Origin: CAZPRW01 sp964577805
GTDB taxonomy: Bacteria; Verrucomicrobiota; Verrucomicrobiia; Opitutales; JAIRKQ01
Direction: 5' to 3'
Assembly: GCA_964577805.1 (NCBI GenBank)
Contig: CAZOAG010000002.1
Location: forward strand, 62,001 to 126,000
Length of the DNA: 64,000 nt
In this document: piece by piece, positions 28,124-37,152 of the stretch
Layout: the number at the start of each line of letters is the position of its first letter
How positions within the stretch are numbered: the first letter of the stretch is position 1
Translations under genes and position numbers: made by a program
Notes under the pieces: generated by a model
Database searches by the model: none
The model's input: the letters and a program-made list of their open reading frames with translations, nothing else
Told to the model about the DNA's origin: nothing

Positions 28124-28407
28124 ACGAACATAATATTGATCTTGATAAAGTTGCTAAACTTGCACGTATCGAGATAACAGCAGAAGAAGGAGATGATCTG
28201 CAAAAAAGTCTATCTAATATCATCCATCATATGGACAAATTATTTGCCATAAATGTTGATGGAATTGAACCATCGGCACATGCGTATCCCTTATACAATG
28301 TTCTGCGAGATGATGTGCCAACTGATACATTTTCGCCAGAACTTGCTCTGCAAAATGCACCAAAAGCAAGAAATCAGTTATTGATTGTTCCAAAAGTAAT
28401 TGAATGA
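28120..28407 (+). CDS. gatC: aspartyl/glutamyl-tRNA amidotransferase subunit C
   Basis: A 95-residue subunit that stabilises GatA in the GatCAB complex, which converts Glu-tRNA-Gln and Asp-tRNA-Asn to the amidated forms. It shows DLDKVAKLARIEIT at residue 5, the central HHMDKLFAINVDGIEPSAH and the terminal KARNQLLIVPKVIE, all family hallmarks. Its start overlaps the pheT stop and gatA follows after 17 bases, so the three are an operon. Confidence 0.93.
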   Translation: MNEHNIDLDKVAKLARIEITAEEGDDLQKSLSNIIHHMDKLFAINVDGIEPSAHAYPLYNVLRDDVPTDTFSPELALQNAPKARNQLLIVPKVIE

Positions 28408-28424
28408 GGATGTGAGGGAAAAAT

Positions 28425-29891
28425 ATGAGCGAAGAAATTTTTTATAAGTCTGCGACAGAATTGTCATCGATGTTAGATGCGGGAGAGATAACTTCAGTTG
28501 AAATCACTCGTGCTGTCATAAATCGTACCAAAAATATAGATGATAAAATCAATGCATTTATATCATTCGATGAAAAGAAGACATTAGATGAAGCAGCAGC
28601 ATCTGATGCTCGCCGACGATCTGGAAATAAATTGAGTGATTTAGATGGCATTCCTGTAGGAATAAAAGATATAATTTCTGAAAAGGGACAGCCATTAACG
28701 TGTGCGTCCAAAATGCTCAGTGGATATATTTCTCCATATGATGCCACTGTTATATCACGTATGAGGGATGCTGGATGTGTTCTTTGGGGACGGTTGAATA
28801 TGGATGAATTTGCAATGGGATCATCCAATGAAACATCATATTTCGGAAATGTAGCAAACCCATGGAATCTTGATTGTGTCCCTGGTGGTAGTAGTGGTGG
28901 CAGTGTTGCAGCATTAGCAGCAGGTGAAACAATTTTGGCATTAGGAACTGATACAGGTGGTTCTATTCGTCAACCAGCATCATTATGTGGAGTTGTCGGA
29001 TTAAAACCATCATATGGTGCTGTCAGCAGGTATGGTGCTGTTGCATTTGCCAGTTCCTTGGACCAGATCGGACCGTTAGGCCGTTGTGTTGAAGATGTAG
29101 CGTCATTATTTCAGATTATATCTGGGCATGATGAAAAAGATTCTTCGAGCTATCCATTCGAAAAACCTAACTATTGTGAAGAGCTTCACAATTTCAAATC
29201 GATAAGAAAGATAGGAATTCCAAAGGAATATTTCGGGGAAGGATTATCGTCTGATGTTCGTACTGCTGTTGAACAAGCAATAAAATTTTATCAGTCACAG
29301 GGACATGAAATCGTCGACGTATCATTGCCATTAACTGAGTATGCAATACCTGTATATTATATCGTGGCAACGGCTGAAGCATCATCAAACCTTGCTAGAT
29401 TTGATGGTATTCGATATGGTCATCGTTCAAGTGATGCAACAAATGCAATTGATATTTTTAGTAAAAGTAGAGGAGAAGGGTTTGGTCGAGAGGTAAAACG
29501 TCGTATTATGCTAGGAACGTTTGTTTTGAGCAGTGAAAATTTTGAATCATATTATTTACGTGCTCAGAAGATCCGTACATTAATACGTAATGATTTCTTG
29601 CGTGCTTTTAATGATGTTGATGCTATAATTACACCAGTTTCACCAACTACAGCATTCAAATCGAACGAGAAAATTACAGATACATTACAAATGTACCTTG
29701 CGGATATTTATACAGTATCTGCTAATTTGGCTGGTTTATGTGGATTGTCATTGCCTTGCGGATTTTCACAAGAAGGGCTTCCAATTGGCATGCAAATAAT
29801 TGGAAAACCATTCCACGAACATGAAATCATGGCATTAGGATATGAATTTGAATGTGCTCATGATTTTAAAGACAGACATCCTAAATTATAA
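28425..29891 (+). CDS. gatA: aspartyl/glutamyl-tRNA amidotransferase subunit A
   Basis: The 488-residue glutaminase subunit of GatCAB, an amidase-signature enzyme. The Ser-cisSer-Lys triad is visible: GIPVGIKDIISEKG with the lysine near residue 79, GGSSGGSVAALAAG near 155 with the cis-serine, and LGTDTGGSIRQPASLCG near 175 with the nucleophile. The C-terminal CGLSLPCGFSQEGLPIGMQI is typical. The RBS is GAGGG upstream of the ATG. gatB does not follow; the next gene is convergent, so gatB must be elsewhere. Confidence 0.96.
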   Translation: MSEEIFYKSATELSSMLDAGEITSVEITRAVINRTKNIDDKINAFISFDEKKTLDEAAASDARRRSGNKLSDLDGIPVGIKDIISEKGQPLTCASKMLSGYISPYDATVISRMRDAGCVLWGRLNMDEFAMGSSNETSYFGNVANPWNLDCVPGGSSGGSVAALAAGETILALGTDTGGSIRQPASLCGVVGLKPSYGAVSRYGAVAFASSLDQIGPLGRCVEDVASLFQIISGHDEKDSSSYPFEKPNYCEELHNFKSIRKIGIPKEYFGEGLSSDVRTAVEQAIKFYQSQGHEIVDVSLPLTEYAIPVYYIVATAEASSNLARFDGIRYGHRSSDATNAIDIFSKSRGEGFGREVKRRIMLGTFVLSSENFESYYLRAQKIRTLIRNDFLRAFNDVDAIITPVSPTTAFKSNEKITDTLQMYLADIYTVSANLAGLCGLSLPCGFSQEGLPIGMQIIGKPFHEHEIMALGYEFECAHDFKDRHPKL

Positions 29892-30060
29892 TCCAAATCT
29901 ACAATATTTATATAACGGTGGCGTTCATATGTGGTATTTATTATTACTGGACGTCATTGTTGTTTTATATCAGACAAGCTTTGTTAAGCGATAAAGCAAT
30001 GAATTGTATGGCGACGATATTTGTCGTCAGCATATATGCTCTTTCTAAAATAGTAATGCA

Positions 30061-31680
30061 TTAAATCTGTATAGGATTTTCTGGCATCATTTGATCATTT
30101 TGTCGTCGTTGAAATTTTTCTGAACGAAAATGTGAAATCATCAATAATACTACTGTTATTGTGGCAGCGCTTCCTATTGGCCATGACACATGTGTCGGAC
30201 AAAACATTTCACGGTCCGTCAGTTTTAAGAAAATATGGATCAATGCAATGATTTTACATGCGATTGTATGAAGTCCAATACTAATAATTTTTATTGGCAA
30301 TATATTGAAAATTATAGATAATGCACCACATGTGATCGCGCATGATGCCATTGGGATGATGCACATTCCGAGTGGGATAGCGAGCAATGGTAGTTCTCCA
30401 AATGTCTCTATAGAAAATGGCAATCCAATAATATATGCTGCAAACGATATAGCAAAAGATGTTAATATTCCACACCAGCACTTTGATATAAATTGCTGAT
30501 ATTTTGTCATAAATGTGCGCTTTAAAGGTGATTTTTCACGATATTTTCTAAATAAATATTTTTGTAGCGGTACACCGATTACGATTATTCCAGCTACGAC
30601 TGTATATGACAATAAAAAACTAATATTAAATACTAAAAATGGATCAAACAGAACGTGTAATAATGCACTTCCTGACAGTGCAGCTTTTGCATCCGGTGCA
30701 CGACCAATTAATATGCTACATTCATATAATATCAACATTGTCAATGCTCGTATGGCTGATGGTGGTGCTCCGATAGCAATTACATATATCCATGATAATA
30801 GCACTACTAAAAATGCTCGTATTGATTTCCGTATATACAATAGTCGCAATACCATTTCTAATGTATATGCTATGATGCTTATATGAATACCACTTACAGC
30901 GAATAGATGTGCAATTCCAGCATGTATAAATAATTGTTTAATCGCTGGTGTAATCGATTGTTTATCCCCTGTCAACATTGCGATCAAAATATCAGATTCT
31001 TGTCGCAAATTATCATTTTTATCAATATGTAAAGACTCCATTATCCATGACTGAATATTCCGTGCTGATTGTTGAAATAATGTAACATCGTCTACACATT
31101 TAATAAATCTGCCATATGTAGTATTCCAACTAATTCTGGATTGTTGTAAGTAATGCGAGAACCAATGGTCTCCATTATTTAATGTATTAATAATGGAACA
31201 TTTTGCTTGAAATGTTTGATGCGGATATGGCATATCAGCATTTTTATACATGCGGATTTTAAAAAAAATACGATGTCCAATAATATTATATTTTGTCGGT
31301 GCATTTACAATGATTCCACTACCGAATATAGTATGATGTTTATCATGTCTTTGCTGTATTGTATCAGGAGATATTGATAATAGGACATTTTTTATACTGG
31401 TATGTTCAGGTTGTGCGATATGCGGATTACAGCGAATATGAAAATATCCATATCCAATTAAAAACAATGCAAGACCTATCATTAATAATATACAATACTG
31501 TCGTCTTGATGACAAAAATAATGATATAGGAAGAACAAGCAGTATGCTTATTGCGATACTACTGATATTACATGAACCTACCCTAATACCAGCAATAAAA
31601 CATAGCACCAATGCGAAAAAATGTTGGCATACTACCTGGTCCATCTGCGAGCAGTATGCTTGGCATTTCATCGACTGCAT
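30061..31680 (-). CDS. comEC: ComEC/Rec2-family membrane protein without C-terminal hydrolase domain
   Basis: A 539-residue polytopic membrane protein. An N-terminal OB-like region (about 85-200) follows three helices, and then comes the competence domain with the hallmark LTGDKQSITPAIKQLF and AGIAHLFAVSGIHISI near residue 255. Another eight or so helices follow, including IGAPPSAIRALTML and FDPFLVFNISFLLSYTV. ComEC forms the inner-membrane channel for single-stranded DNA in natural transformation. Many homologues also have a C-terminal metallo-beta-lactamase domain; this one ends after the last helices. comF is at 50458. Other uptake genes are not visible. Confidence 0.88.
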   Translation of the reverse strand: MQSMKCQAYCSQMDQVVCQHFFALVLCFIAGIRVGSCNISSIAISILLVLPISLFLSSRRQYCILLMIGLALFLIGYGYFHIRCNPHIAQPEHTSIKNVLLSISPDTIQQRHDKHHTIFGSGIIVNAPTKYNIIGHRIFFKIRMYKNADMPYPHQTFQAKCSIINTLNNGDHWFSHYLQQSRISWNTTYGRFIKCVDDVTLFQQSARNIQSWIMESLHIDKNDNLRQESDILIAMLTGDKQSITPAIKQLFIHAGIAHLFAVSGIHISIIAYTLEMVLRLLYIRKSIRAFLVVLLSWIYVIAIGAPPSAIRALTMLILYECSILIGRAPDAKAALSGSALLHVLFDPFLVFNISFLLSYTVVAGIIVIGVPLQKYLFRKYREKSPLKRTFMTKYQQFISKCWCGILTSFAISFAAYIIGLPFSIETFGELPLLAIPLGMCIIPMASCAITCGALSIIFNILPIKIISIGLHTIACKIIALIHIFLKLTDREMFCPTHVSWPIGSAATITVVLLMISHFRSEKFQRRQNDQMMPENPIQI

Positions 31681-31838
31681 GTTCTTATATTTGTATTGCT
31701 AACAAAAATAAAATTATTTTTCCAGAAAAAAATAATTTTTTTCTGTATTGTTTAGAAAAAATTTTTATTCATGCGCCTTATGCTTAGTGAACATACTGAA
31801 AACTGGTACTGTTCATCAGCATTTGAACATTTTTTGAC

Positions 31839-32396
31839 ATGAACCTAGAAACGAATAATGATAGTGCCCATAAAGGGATTAGTCGCATCGACTCGAAAAC
31901 AACACGTGGTTGGTTAGTGCGCGGGTATAAAAACGGCATTCGCTATTCAAAACTGTTTAGTGACAGAAAGTGCGGTGGGCGTGATGATGCTTTGAGCAAA
32001 GCAGCTGTTTTCCGTAATGAATTGTATGCTCGCTTGAGCTCGATTCCAGCAAAACCACGAGTACAAAAAATTGTCTCGAAGGACAAACGTAATCGGACAG
32101 GTGTATTAGGAGTATCGAAATTGTCCAAAACAGGAAAGAATGACAAAAATCTTGTATTCTATTCGGTAACGTGGCGTCCAAAGGCTGGTAGCCAAAAGTG
32201 TACATCATTTTCAATCGCGAAATATGGTGAAGAATTGGCCTTTAAAAAAGCTGTATCATTGCGTTATGAAAAATTAGTAGAAGCATATGGTCGTGATATC
32301 GCTATACGTATTGTTGGACAAGAAAATGTTGATAAGTACGTCATTAAGGACGAAAAAGTCAATGTTGCCAACAATGGTGTTGCTGCCGGTGCGTAA
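31839..32396 (+). CDS. AP2-like DNA-binding protein
   Basis: A 185-residue basic protein. GISRIDSKTTRGWLVRGY followed by YSKLFSDRKCGGRDDALSKA (residues 13-55) is a three-strand plus helix AP2-like unit. A second partial unit lies at about 85-135, with NRTGVLGVSKLSK and TSFSIAKYGEELAFKKAV. Bacterial proteins of this type occur in several phyla and, as I recall, often in Opitutales genomes; plant AP2/ERF factors share the fold. It presumably binds DNA, target unknown. It is followed after 15 bases by yggU and lepB and may be cotranscribed with them. Confidence 0.75.
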   Translation: MNLETNNDSAHKGISRIDSKTTRGWLVRGYKNGIRYSKLFSDRKCGGRDDALSKAAVFRNELYARLSSIPAKPRVQKIVSKDKRNRTGVLGVSKLSKTGKNDKNLVFYSVTWRPKAGSQKCTSFSIAKYGEELAFKKAVSLRYEKLVEAYGRDIAIRIVGQENVDKYVIKDEKVNVANNGVAAGA

Positions 32397-32411
32397 ATAG
32401 CAAATGCTGCT

Positions 32412-32672
32412 ATGTGTAAAATTCGTGTGCGTGCCATTCCTAATGCATCGAAGAACGCTGTCGTTTCTTACATCGACGGTGTTTTTAAAGTAAAGGTAAT
32501 GGCACCGCCCGATGGGCAGCGTGCCAACCGGGCGATCATCGATTTATTATCACGATTAACCGGCGTTAAAACAATTCATATGATAAGTGGAGAGACCGCA
32601 CGGCATAAAATTTTTGATTTTGGTGATTCTATTTCAGAAAATGATGTCATACGATGGCTGTTAAAAAAATAA
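32412..32672 (+). CDS. yggU: YggU/DUF167 family protein
   Basis: An 86-residue protein of unknown function with the full DUF167 signature: IRVRAIPNASKNAVV, VKVMAPPDGQRANRAIIDLL, and SGETARHKIFDF. Its last 19 bases overlap the start of lepB, so the two are translated together. Confidence 0.92.
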   Translation: MCKIRVRAIPNASKNAVVSYIDGVFKVKVMAPPDGQRANRAIIDLLSRLTGVKTIHMISGETARHKIFDFGDSISENDVIRWLLKK

Positions 32673-33934
32673 ATGTTTTGTCGTGGTGGCATTCACGAAA
32701 AATCATTCGCAATGCAAAAATATTATGTTCGCAAGCGAAGAAAGTAATAAATTATCGGCGGCATTTGTTAACGATTGAAATTGTCACTGACATACGATCA
32801 TTTTTAGAAATTTTACAACAAGCAATATCAAAGAAAAATATACCAGAAATAATACAATCATCGCAAAAATTAGAAAAAATTTTGACGCAATATAGCGGTA
32901 ATATTTTCCCAATAAAATTTTGGTCAGACAATGCAGAAGTATTATTTGTATCTGTCCTGCTAGCAGTATCACTGCGTACATTTTTTGTACAATCTTTTCA
33001 AATACCAACGAATTCAATGTATCCGACATATTCTGGCATGCGGCATGTTATTAATCATAATGCTGATGCAACAGGCGTTAGATCATTATCATATCGATTA
33101 TTGCATGGAGTTCGCACAGTGCGTTCTTTTGCTAAAACGTCTGGTAATATAACAATTCCATTGCAATGTGGTATACGATCAACGACCAATGAAACATGCT
33201 ATTTTATGCCATATAATGTTATTGTTCGACGAACTTTGGGAGGTTTATATAAACAGAAAAAACGACAATATACGTTATATGCTGGCGGAGTTCGGCATAC
33301 ATTTGAAACACCTATCGATTTTTCAGCAGATGGTGCCGTCAGAGAATATTTTTTCGGAAAGACAGAATCGTGGGGTGATGTAATAAATAAAAATAATGTT
33401 AAATCGTTAAAAACGTCGTATGGATTATTGTTGTCAACGAATAGATTAGTCACTCCTGGTGATGAAATATTAATGTTTGAAATTTTTGCAGGTGATATGT
33501 TATTCGTTGATAAAATTTCGCCACATTTTCGAACGCCCAAAGTTGGCGAAAGCGTAGTTTTTACAAGTGATGATATCCACGCTATGGAAGGCAGTCCAAA
33601 GTTCCTAATCAAACGTGTTGTTGGTGCAGATGGTGACAATATTTCATGTAAAAATAATATATTATTTAGAAATGGGAAAGAGTTTCCAATAAATTCTATT
33701 ATTGGAGAAATCAGTCATCAAAATGGAGAATATTCAAAAGGATATCAAGCGCATGGGATGTTATCGAATGGCAATATTGTAACTGTTCCAAATGACAATT
33801 ATTTCATGTTAGGAGATAATTCTTGCAATAGTTACGATAGTAGGTTTTGGGGATTTGCTCCGAAACGGTCCATTCGTGGATTTCCGTTATTGATTTTTTA
33901 CCCAATGAGCAACCGTGTAGGGACATGCAAGTGA
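32654..33934 (+). CDS. lepB: signal peptidase I (S26), enlarged
   Basis: Cleaves signal peptides at the outer face of the inner membrane. The 426-residue product has a basic coiled N-terminus of about 95 residues, one membrane helix (VLFVSVLLAVSLRTFFV, about 97-113), then QIPTNSMYPT with the nucleophilic serine near residue 119. Near 317 FLIKRVVGADGDNI holds the general-base lysine, and near 385 is MLGDNSCNSYDSRFWGF. Between the serine and lysine boxes lie nearly 200 residues, about twice the length in E. coli, without a recognised domain. Large S26 peptidases of this kind are known from the PVC group. Confidence 0.92.
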   Translation: MAVKKINVLSWWHSRKIIRNAKILCSQAKKVINYRRHLLTIEIVTDIRSFLEILQQAISKKNIPEIIQSSQKLEKILTQYSGNIFPIKFWSDNAEVLFVSVLLAVSLRTFFVQSFQIPTNSMYPTYSGMRHVINHNADATGVRSLSYRLLHGVRTVRSFAKTSGNITIPLQCGIRSTTNETCYFMPYNVIVRRTLGGLYKQKKRQYTLYAGGVRHTFETPIDFSADGAVREYFFGKTESWGDVINKNNVKSLKTSYGLLLSTNRLVTPGDEILMFEIFAGDMLFVDKISPHFRTPKVGESVVFTSDDIHAMEGSPKFLIKRVVGADGDNISCKNNILFRNGKEFPINSIIGEISHQNGEYSKGYQAHGMLSNGNIVTVPNDNYFMLGDNSCNSYDSRFWGFAPKRSIRGFPLLIFYPMSNRVGTCK

Positions 33935-34021
33935 TCGTGTGATCAATGCGACAAATGCAGGTTTTTTTGATGTTTGTTATAGTGAAGTGACAGTAATTTG
34001 ATGAAAAAGTACTCTTAAAAT

Positions 34022-35014
34022 TTATAGATTGTTACATTTTGACATACATTCTTGATATTTTTGTAAACAAGCACGCATGACAAAATCAAATGATAATTCA
34101 TTAATATTTTTATTTTTTGATGATAAGACACAATGTTGTGGTCGAGCTGATCCATATGGTCCGAACTTACATGCTTCTGTCGGCCCAAATAATGCTACTG
34201 TGGTTTTGGCCAATGCTGATGCTATATGTAGAGGTGCGCTATCATTTGTCACTACCATTGTCGCATGTTGTATTAAATAAACGATGTCATCTAATGTTGT
34301 TTCCCCAGAAAAATTATAACAATTAGAATATTGTGGTGATATTATATGATTACGCTGTCCTGCGATGATGATATCTGCTGATGAACAATGTTCTGATAAT
34401 GCACTTGCTAATGCTTGGAACTCAGCCCATTCCTTTTCTTTCCGTCTGCTTTCAGGAAATAATATTATCAAACGTCGACTATTATCTCTATTATCCACAA
34501 ATGATGATATGTTTTTGCTAGGAGATGGTTGTAACGTCAATGGTGTTGTAAGTTTCGGTGGCAGTCCAAATAATGGCAAGAACTGACATAAAATATCTAT
34601 TGCATGTTGTGATGTTGGTGGTGGCGTATTGATTGTTTTATCATATGTTAATCCAGACAATTCTCTAGAGTCATATCGTCCGATCTTTTTTCCTCCATGA
34701 GCAAAATATGTAATAATACCACTACGTGCTAGTCCTTGCATGTCCAAGATATAATCATAACGATGATGTCGTATTTTTCGTATAAGTTGTATAAACTTCA
34801 ATAGCCCACCATGCCTGTGAAAAATATGAACATTTCGTATCCATGGTACCATTCGTATTATTGGACAAAAACAATCACGAACTACCCAATCAATGTTCAA
34901 TAAAGGGAATGCATGATGTATTTGTTGAGCCACCTGCAATCCATGAATGATATCCCCCAAACTCGATGGTTTGATTATCAAAATGTCAGCATGTTGTTCT
35001 GATAATGTCATCAT
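34022..35014 (-). CDS. glycosyltransferase family 9 (heptosyltransferase-like)
   Basis: A 330-residue cytoplasmic GT-B enzyme of the WaaC/WaaF type, which adds heptose to the inner core of lipopolysaccharide. The opening IIKPSSLGDIIHGLQVAQQI is the family's N-terminal acceptor-domain signature, DYILDMQGLARSG is also typical, and VVTNDSAPLHIASALAKTTV followed by ALFGPTE is the donor-binding stretch. Donor and exact linkage are not readable. It is last in a probable operon with a rodZ-like gene and gpsA. Its presence supports a lipopolysaccharide-bearing outer membrane. Confidence 0.88.
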   Translation of the reverse strand: MMTLSEQHADILIIKPSSLGDIIHGLQVAQQIHHAFPLLNIDWVVRDCFCPIIRMVPWIRNVHIFHRHGGLLKFIQLIRKIRHHRYDYILDMQGLARSGIITYFAHGGKKIGRYDSRELSGLTYDKTINTPPPTSQHAIDILCQFLPLFGLPPKLTTPLTLQPSPSKNISSFVDNRDNSRRLIILFPESRRKEKEWAEFQALASALSEHCSSADIIIAGQRNHIISPQYSNCYNFSGETTLDDIVYLIQHATMVVTNDSAPLHIASALAKTTVALFGPTEACKFGPYGSARPQHCVLSSKNKNINELSFDFVMRACLQKYQECMSKCNNL

Positions 35015-35042
35015 GATACCATATTTAATGGCTCCGTTTGCA

Positions 35043-36038
35043 TTACCCTTCTGATTTTAATGGCCTGCTCAATATCGATTGAATACTACTGTGCAATGGT
35101 TTGTTCTGGTGAAGAACATCGAATATACCACGCATTATAGGAGCATCAATTCTACGTTGCTCACATAGATTATAAAATGCCTTGGATGTTTTATATCCTT
35201 CAACAGCAGCCTTTTGTGTTTTAAATATTTCTTCTGGAGTCTCTCCACGTCCTATTCTCTCACCAAACGTACGATTTCTGCTCCATTTCCCCATGCATGT
35301 TGCGATGAAATCTCCAAGTCCACTCATTCCATAAAATGTTTCTTGCTTACCACCGAGGGCTACTCCGATTGTTATTAACTCACGCAATGCACGTGTTAAA
35401 TAAGCTGCTTTGGCATTATCTCCGACTTCCATACCATCGCAAATGCCAGCGCCGATTGCATAAACATTTTTCAAACATCCTCCAAGCTCACTGCCTTTAA
35501 CATCATTGTTGGTATAAATACGCATATGGTCAGAACTGAATGCTTTTTGAATATCATTCTTTTTCGATGATGTTGTAGCCAATGCCATTGCCGCATGTTT
35601 TCCTTGTGCAAATTCTTTTGCATTGGTAGGGCCAGCCAACACAGCGAATTCAAAATTTGGCAAGAATCTTTTTACTAGGTCTGATGCTGTTTCCAAATGA
35701 TCGTTTTGAATACCTTTGCACAATGAAATCAACAATGGTAATTCTTTACGTCCTTTTGCAGCATCCGCAATCTCTTTGCAAAGATCTTCCATGCCGACGG
35801 ATGGACATCCAAGAAATCCAACTTCAATATCATCCATTGCATCTTTTACTGATGTTGTTATTGTAATATCTTGTGGTAGTGGGATCCCTGGCAAGAAATC
35901 AACATTTTCATGACAAGATATCATTTTCTCTGCTTGATCTTGAAATTTCGGGACTAACGTCACGGTATGTCCAATAGAATGACAATACACCGCCACAGCA
36001 GTTCCCCAAGCACCAGCACCAAACACAACAACTTTCAT
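35043..36038 (-). CDS. gpsA: glycerol-3-phosphate dehydrogenase (NAD(P)+)
   Basis: Reduces dihydroxyacetone phosphate to sn-glycerol 3-phosphate for phospholipid synthesis. The 331-residue protein opens with VVVFGAGAWGTAVAVYC (Rossmann glycine loop), has LLISLCKGIQ and VLAGPTNAKEFAQGKHAAMA in the middle, then LKNVYAIGAGICDGMEVGDN with the catalytic lysine, and GLGDFIATCMGKWSRNRTFG. Length is normal. It lies nine bases after the rodZ-like gene and 28 before the heptosyltransferase. plsC at 59527 acts later in the same pathway. Confidence 0.95.
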   Translation of the reverse strand: MKVVVFGAGAWGTAVAVYCHSIGHTVTLVPKFQDQAEKMISCHENVDFLPGIPLPQDITITTSVKDAMDDIEVGFLGCPSVGMEDLCKEIADAAKGRKELPLLISLCKGIQNDHLETASDLVKRFLPNFEFAVLAGPTNAKEFAQGKHAAMALATTSSKKNDIQKAFSSDHMRIYTNNDVKGSELGGCLKNVYAIGAGICDGMEVGDNAKAAYLTRALRELITIGVALGGKQETFYGMSGLGDFIATCMGKWSRNRTFGERIGRGETPEEIFKTQKAAVEGYKTSKAFYNLCEQRRIDAPIMRGIFDVLHQNKPLHSSIQSILSRPLKSEG

Positions 36039-36047
36039 AATATTTGT

Positions 36048-36806
36048 TTATTTAATTTCTACGCCGCCACGACCAGGCTGTGGATATACCTGTTCGCCAT
36101 CTGGCCTGTTGATAAGTAAATGCTCTCCCTTGTCAAAAAAAATCTGAATCGGCTGTTCATACGGAATTTTTTTGATTTCACCGGGTTCTAACACTCCAGA
36201 AAATATTTTTTCTGATGAATCTTTTGTACGCACAATTACTCGAACATTGCCAGTAGATACTAATGATAATGACTGTTGTTGCACGACTGCCTTTTGCGAC
36301 TGTTCTACATGTTTTGGAGCACTGCTATCATGATTTTTAAAATGACAACATATTGATGTTATTGCGATGATGGCGATTACTGCAACAGTCCCTATCAATA
36401 ATACTTTTTTCTTAGTCTTATAGAATGTTGTGCATTGTTTTTTTACATCACGCATGATATCAGAAAATTTAGTGCTGTCATCAATGACAGTCTCAGCATC
36501 TTCATCCTGTTCTTTTTCATTGGTCACTATTGTAGTAAATGACATATCCCGCGATGGACTATCCAATACTTCAAATTCCTTTATTGGACATTCTTTCATT
36601 ACTTTTTGTACATCGAGGTTCAAATACTTCGCATAAATTTTTACAAACCCACGTACATAAATATCCGGCAATGAAAAATCAGTACATCCCTGTTCAATAG
36701 CATTTAAATACTCCTCACGGATTTTCGTATTTTCAGCGGCCTCTTGCAATGATATAGATTGCGCTTTTCTAGCATCAGTAAACTGTTGTCCGAAATCATT
36801 GTTCAT
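36048..36806 (-). CDS. RodZ-like protein, cytoplasmic HTH with single membrane helix
   Basis: A 252-residue bitopic protein. Residues 5-75 form a helix-turn-helix of the HTH_25 type (FGQQFTDARKAQSISLQEAA, EYLNAIEQGCTDFSLPDIYVRG). An acidic linker leads to a single helix near 133-155 (VLLIGTVAVIAIIAITSICC). The periplasmic part ends in a DUF4115-like beta domain (VRVIVRTKDSSEKIFSGVL, then LEPGEIKKIPY). RodZ tethers MreB and supports rod-shape peptidoglycan synthesis. It is first in the operon with gpsA and the heptosyltransferase, an envelope theme. Family placement is good, orthology to RodZ likely but not proven. Confidence 0.78.
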   Translation of the reverse strand: MNNDFGQQFTDARKAQSISLQEAAENTKIREEYLNAIEQGCTDFSLPDIYVRGFVKIYAKYLNLDVQKVMKECPIKEFEVLDSPSRDMSFTTIVTNEKEQDEDAETVIDDSTKFSDIMRDVKKQCTTFYKTKKKVLLIGTVAVIAIIAITSICCHFKNHDSSAPKHVEQSQKAVVQQQSLSLVSTGNVRVIVRTKDSSEKIFSGVLEPGEIKKIPYEQPIQIFFDKGEHLLINRPDGEQVYPQPGRGGVEIK

Positions 36807-37152
36807 TATTACATGCTAACATGTAGAGAAATTTTCTATAACAGCAATCTAATCTTTTTTAAATTTGATGATGGGTGAATTGTGACAGCTTAAAAATTTT
36901 GTTTTAATTACGCTTACATTAAATCCATAATTCTTCGTTTTTTCGGCAGTTTATGAGCTGCATTTTTTTGACTTAAATCATATTACTGCACAACCATGTT
37001 TATTTGATAAAACGTATATTTTCCAGAGTTTCTATATTGAAACAAAAACATATTATAAACAACACCGACATAATGCTGAAATCTTGCATTATGCCGGATT
37101 TTTGGAATGTTTCCAATGAAACACTCAGGCCATATTATATAGTCTGACGAAA
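36807..37152. other. spacer with terminator hairpin
   Basis: Contains the hairpin at 37065-37097 and otherwise no gene. TTGACTTAA near 36969 on plus has no matching -10. Confidence 0.45.
37065..37097 (-). terminator. hairpin after the coiled-coil gene
   Basis: CCGACATAATGC and GCATTATGCCGG form a 12-bp stem with one mismatch and a 9-base loop, 56 bases past the stop of the minus-strand gene. The plus-strand side carries ATTTTT, so it could also stop plus-strand transcription. Confidence 0.5.
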
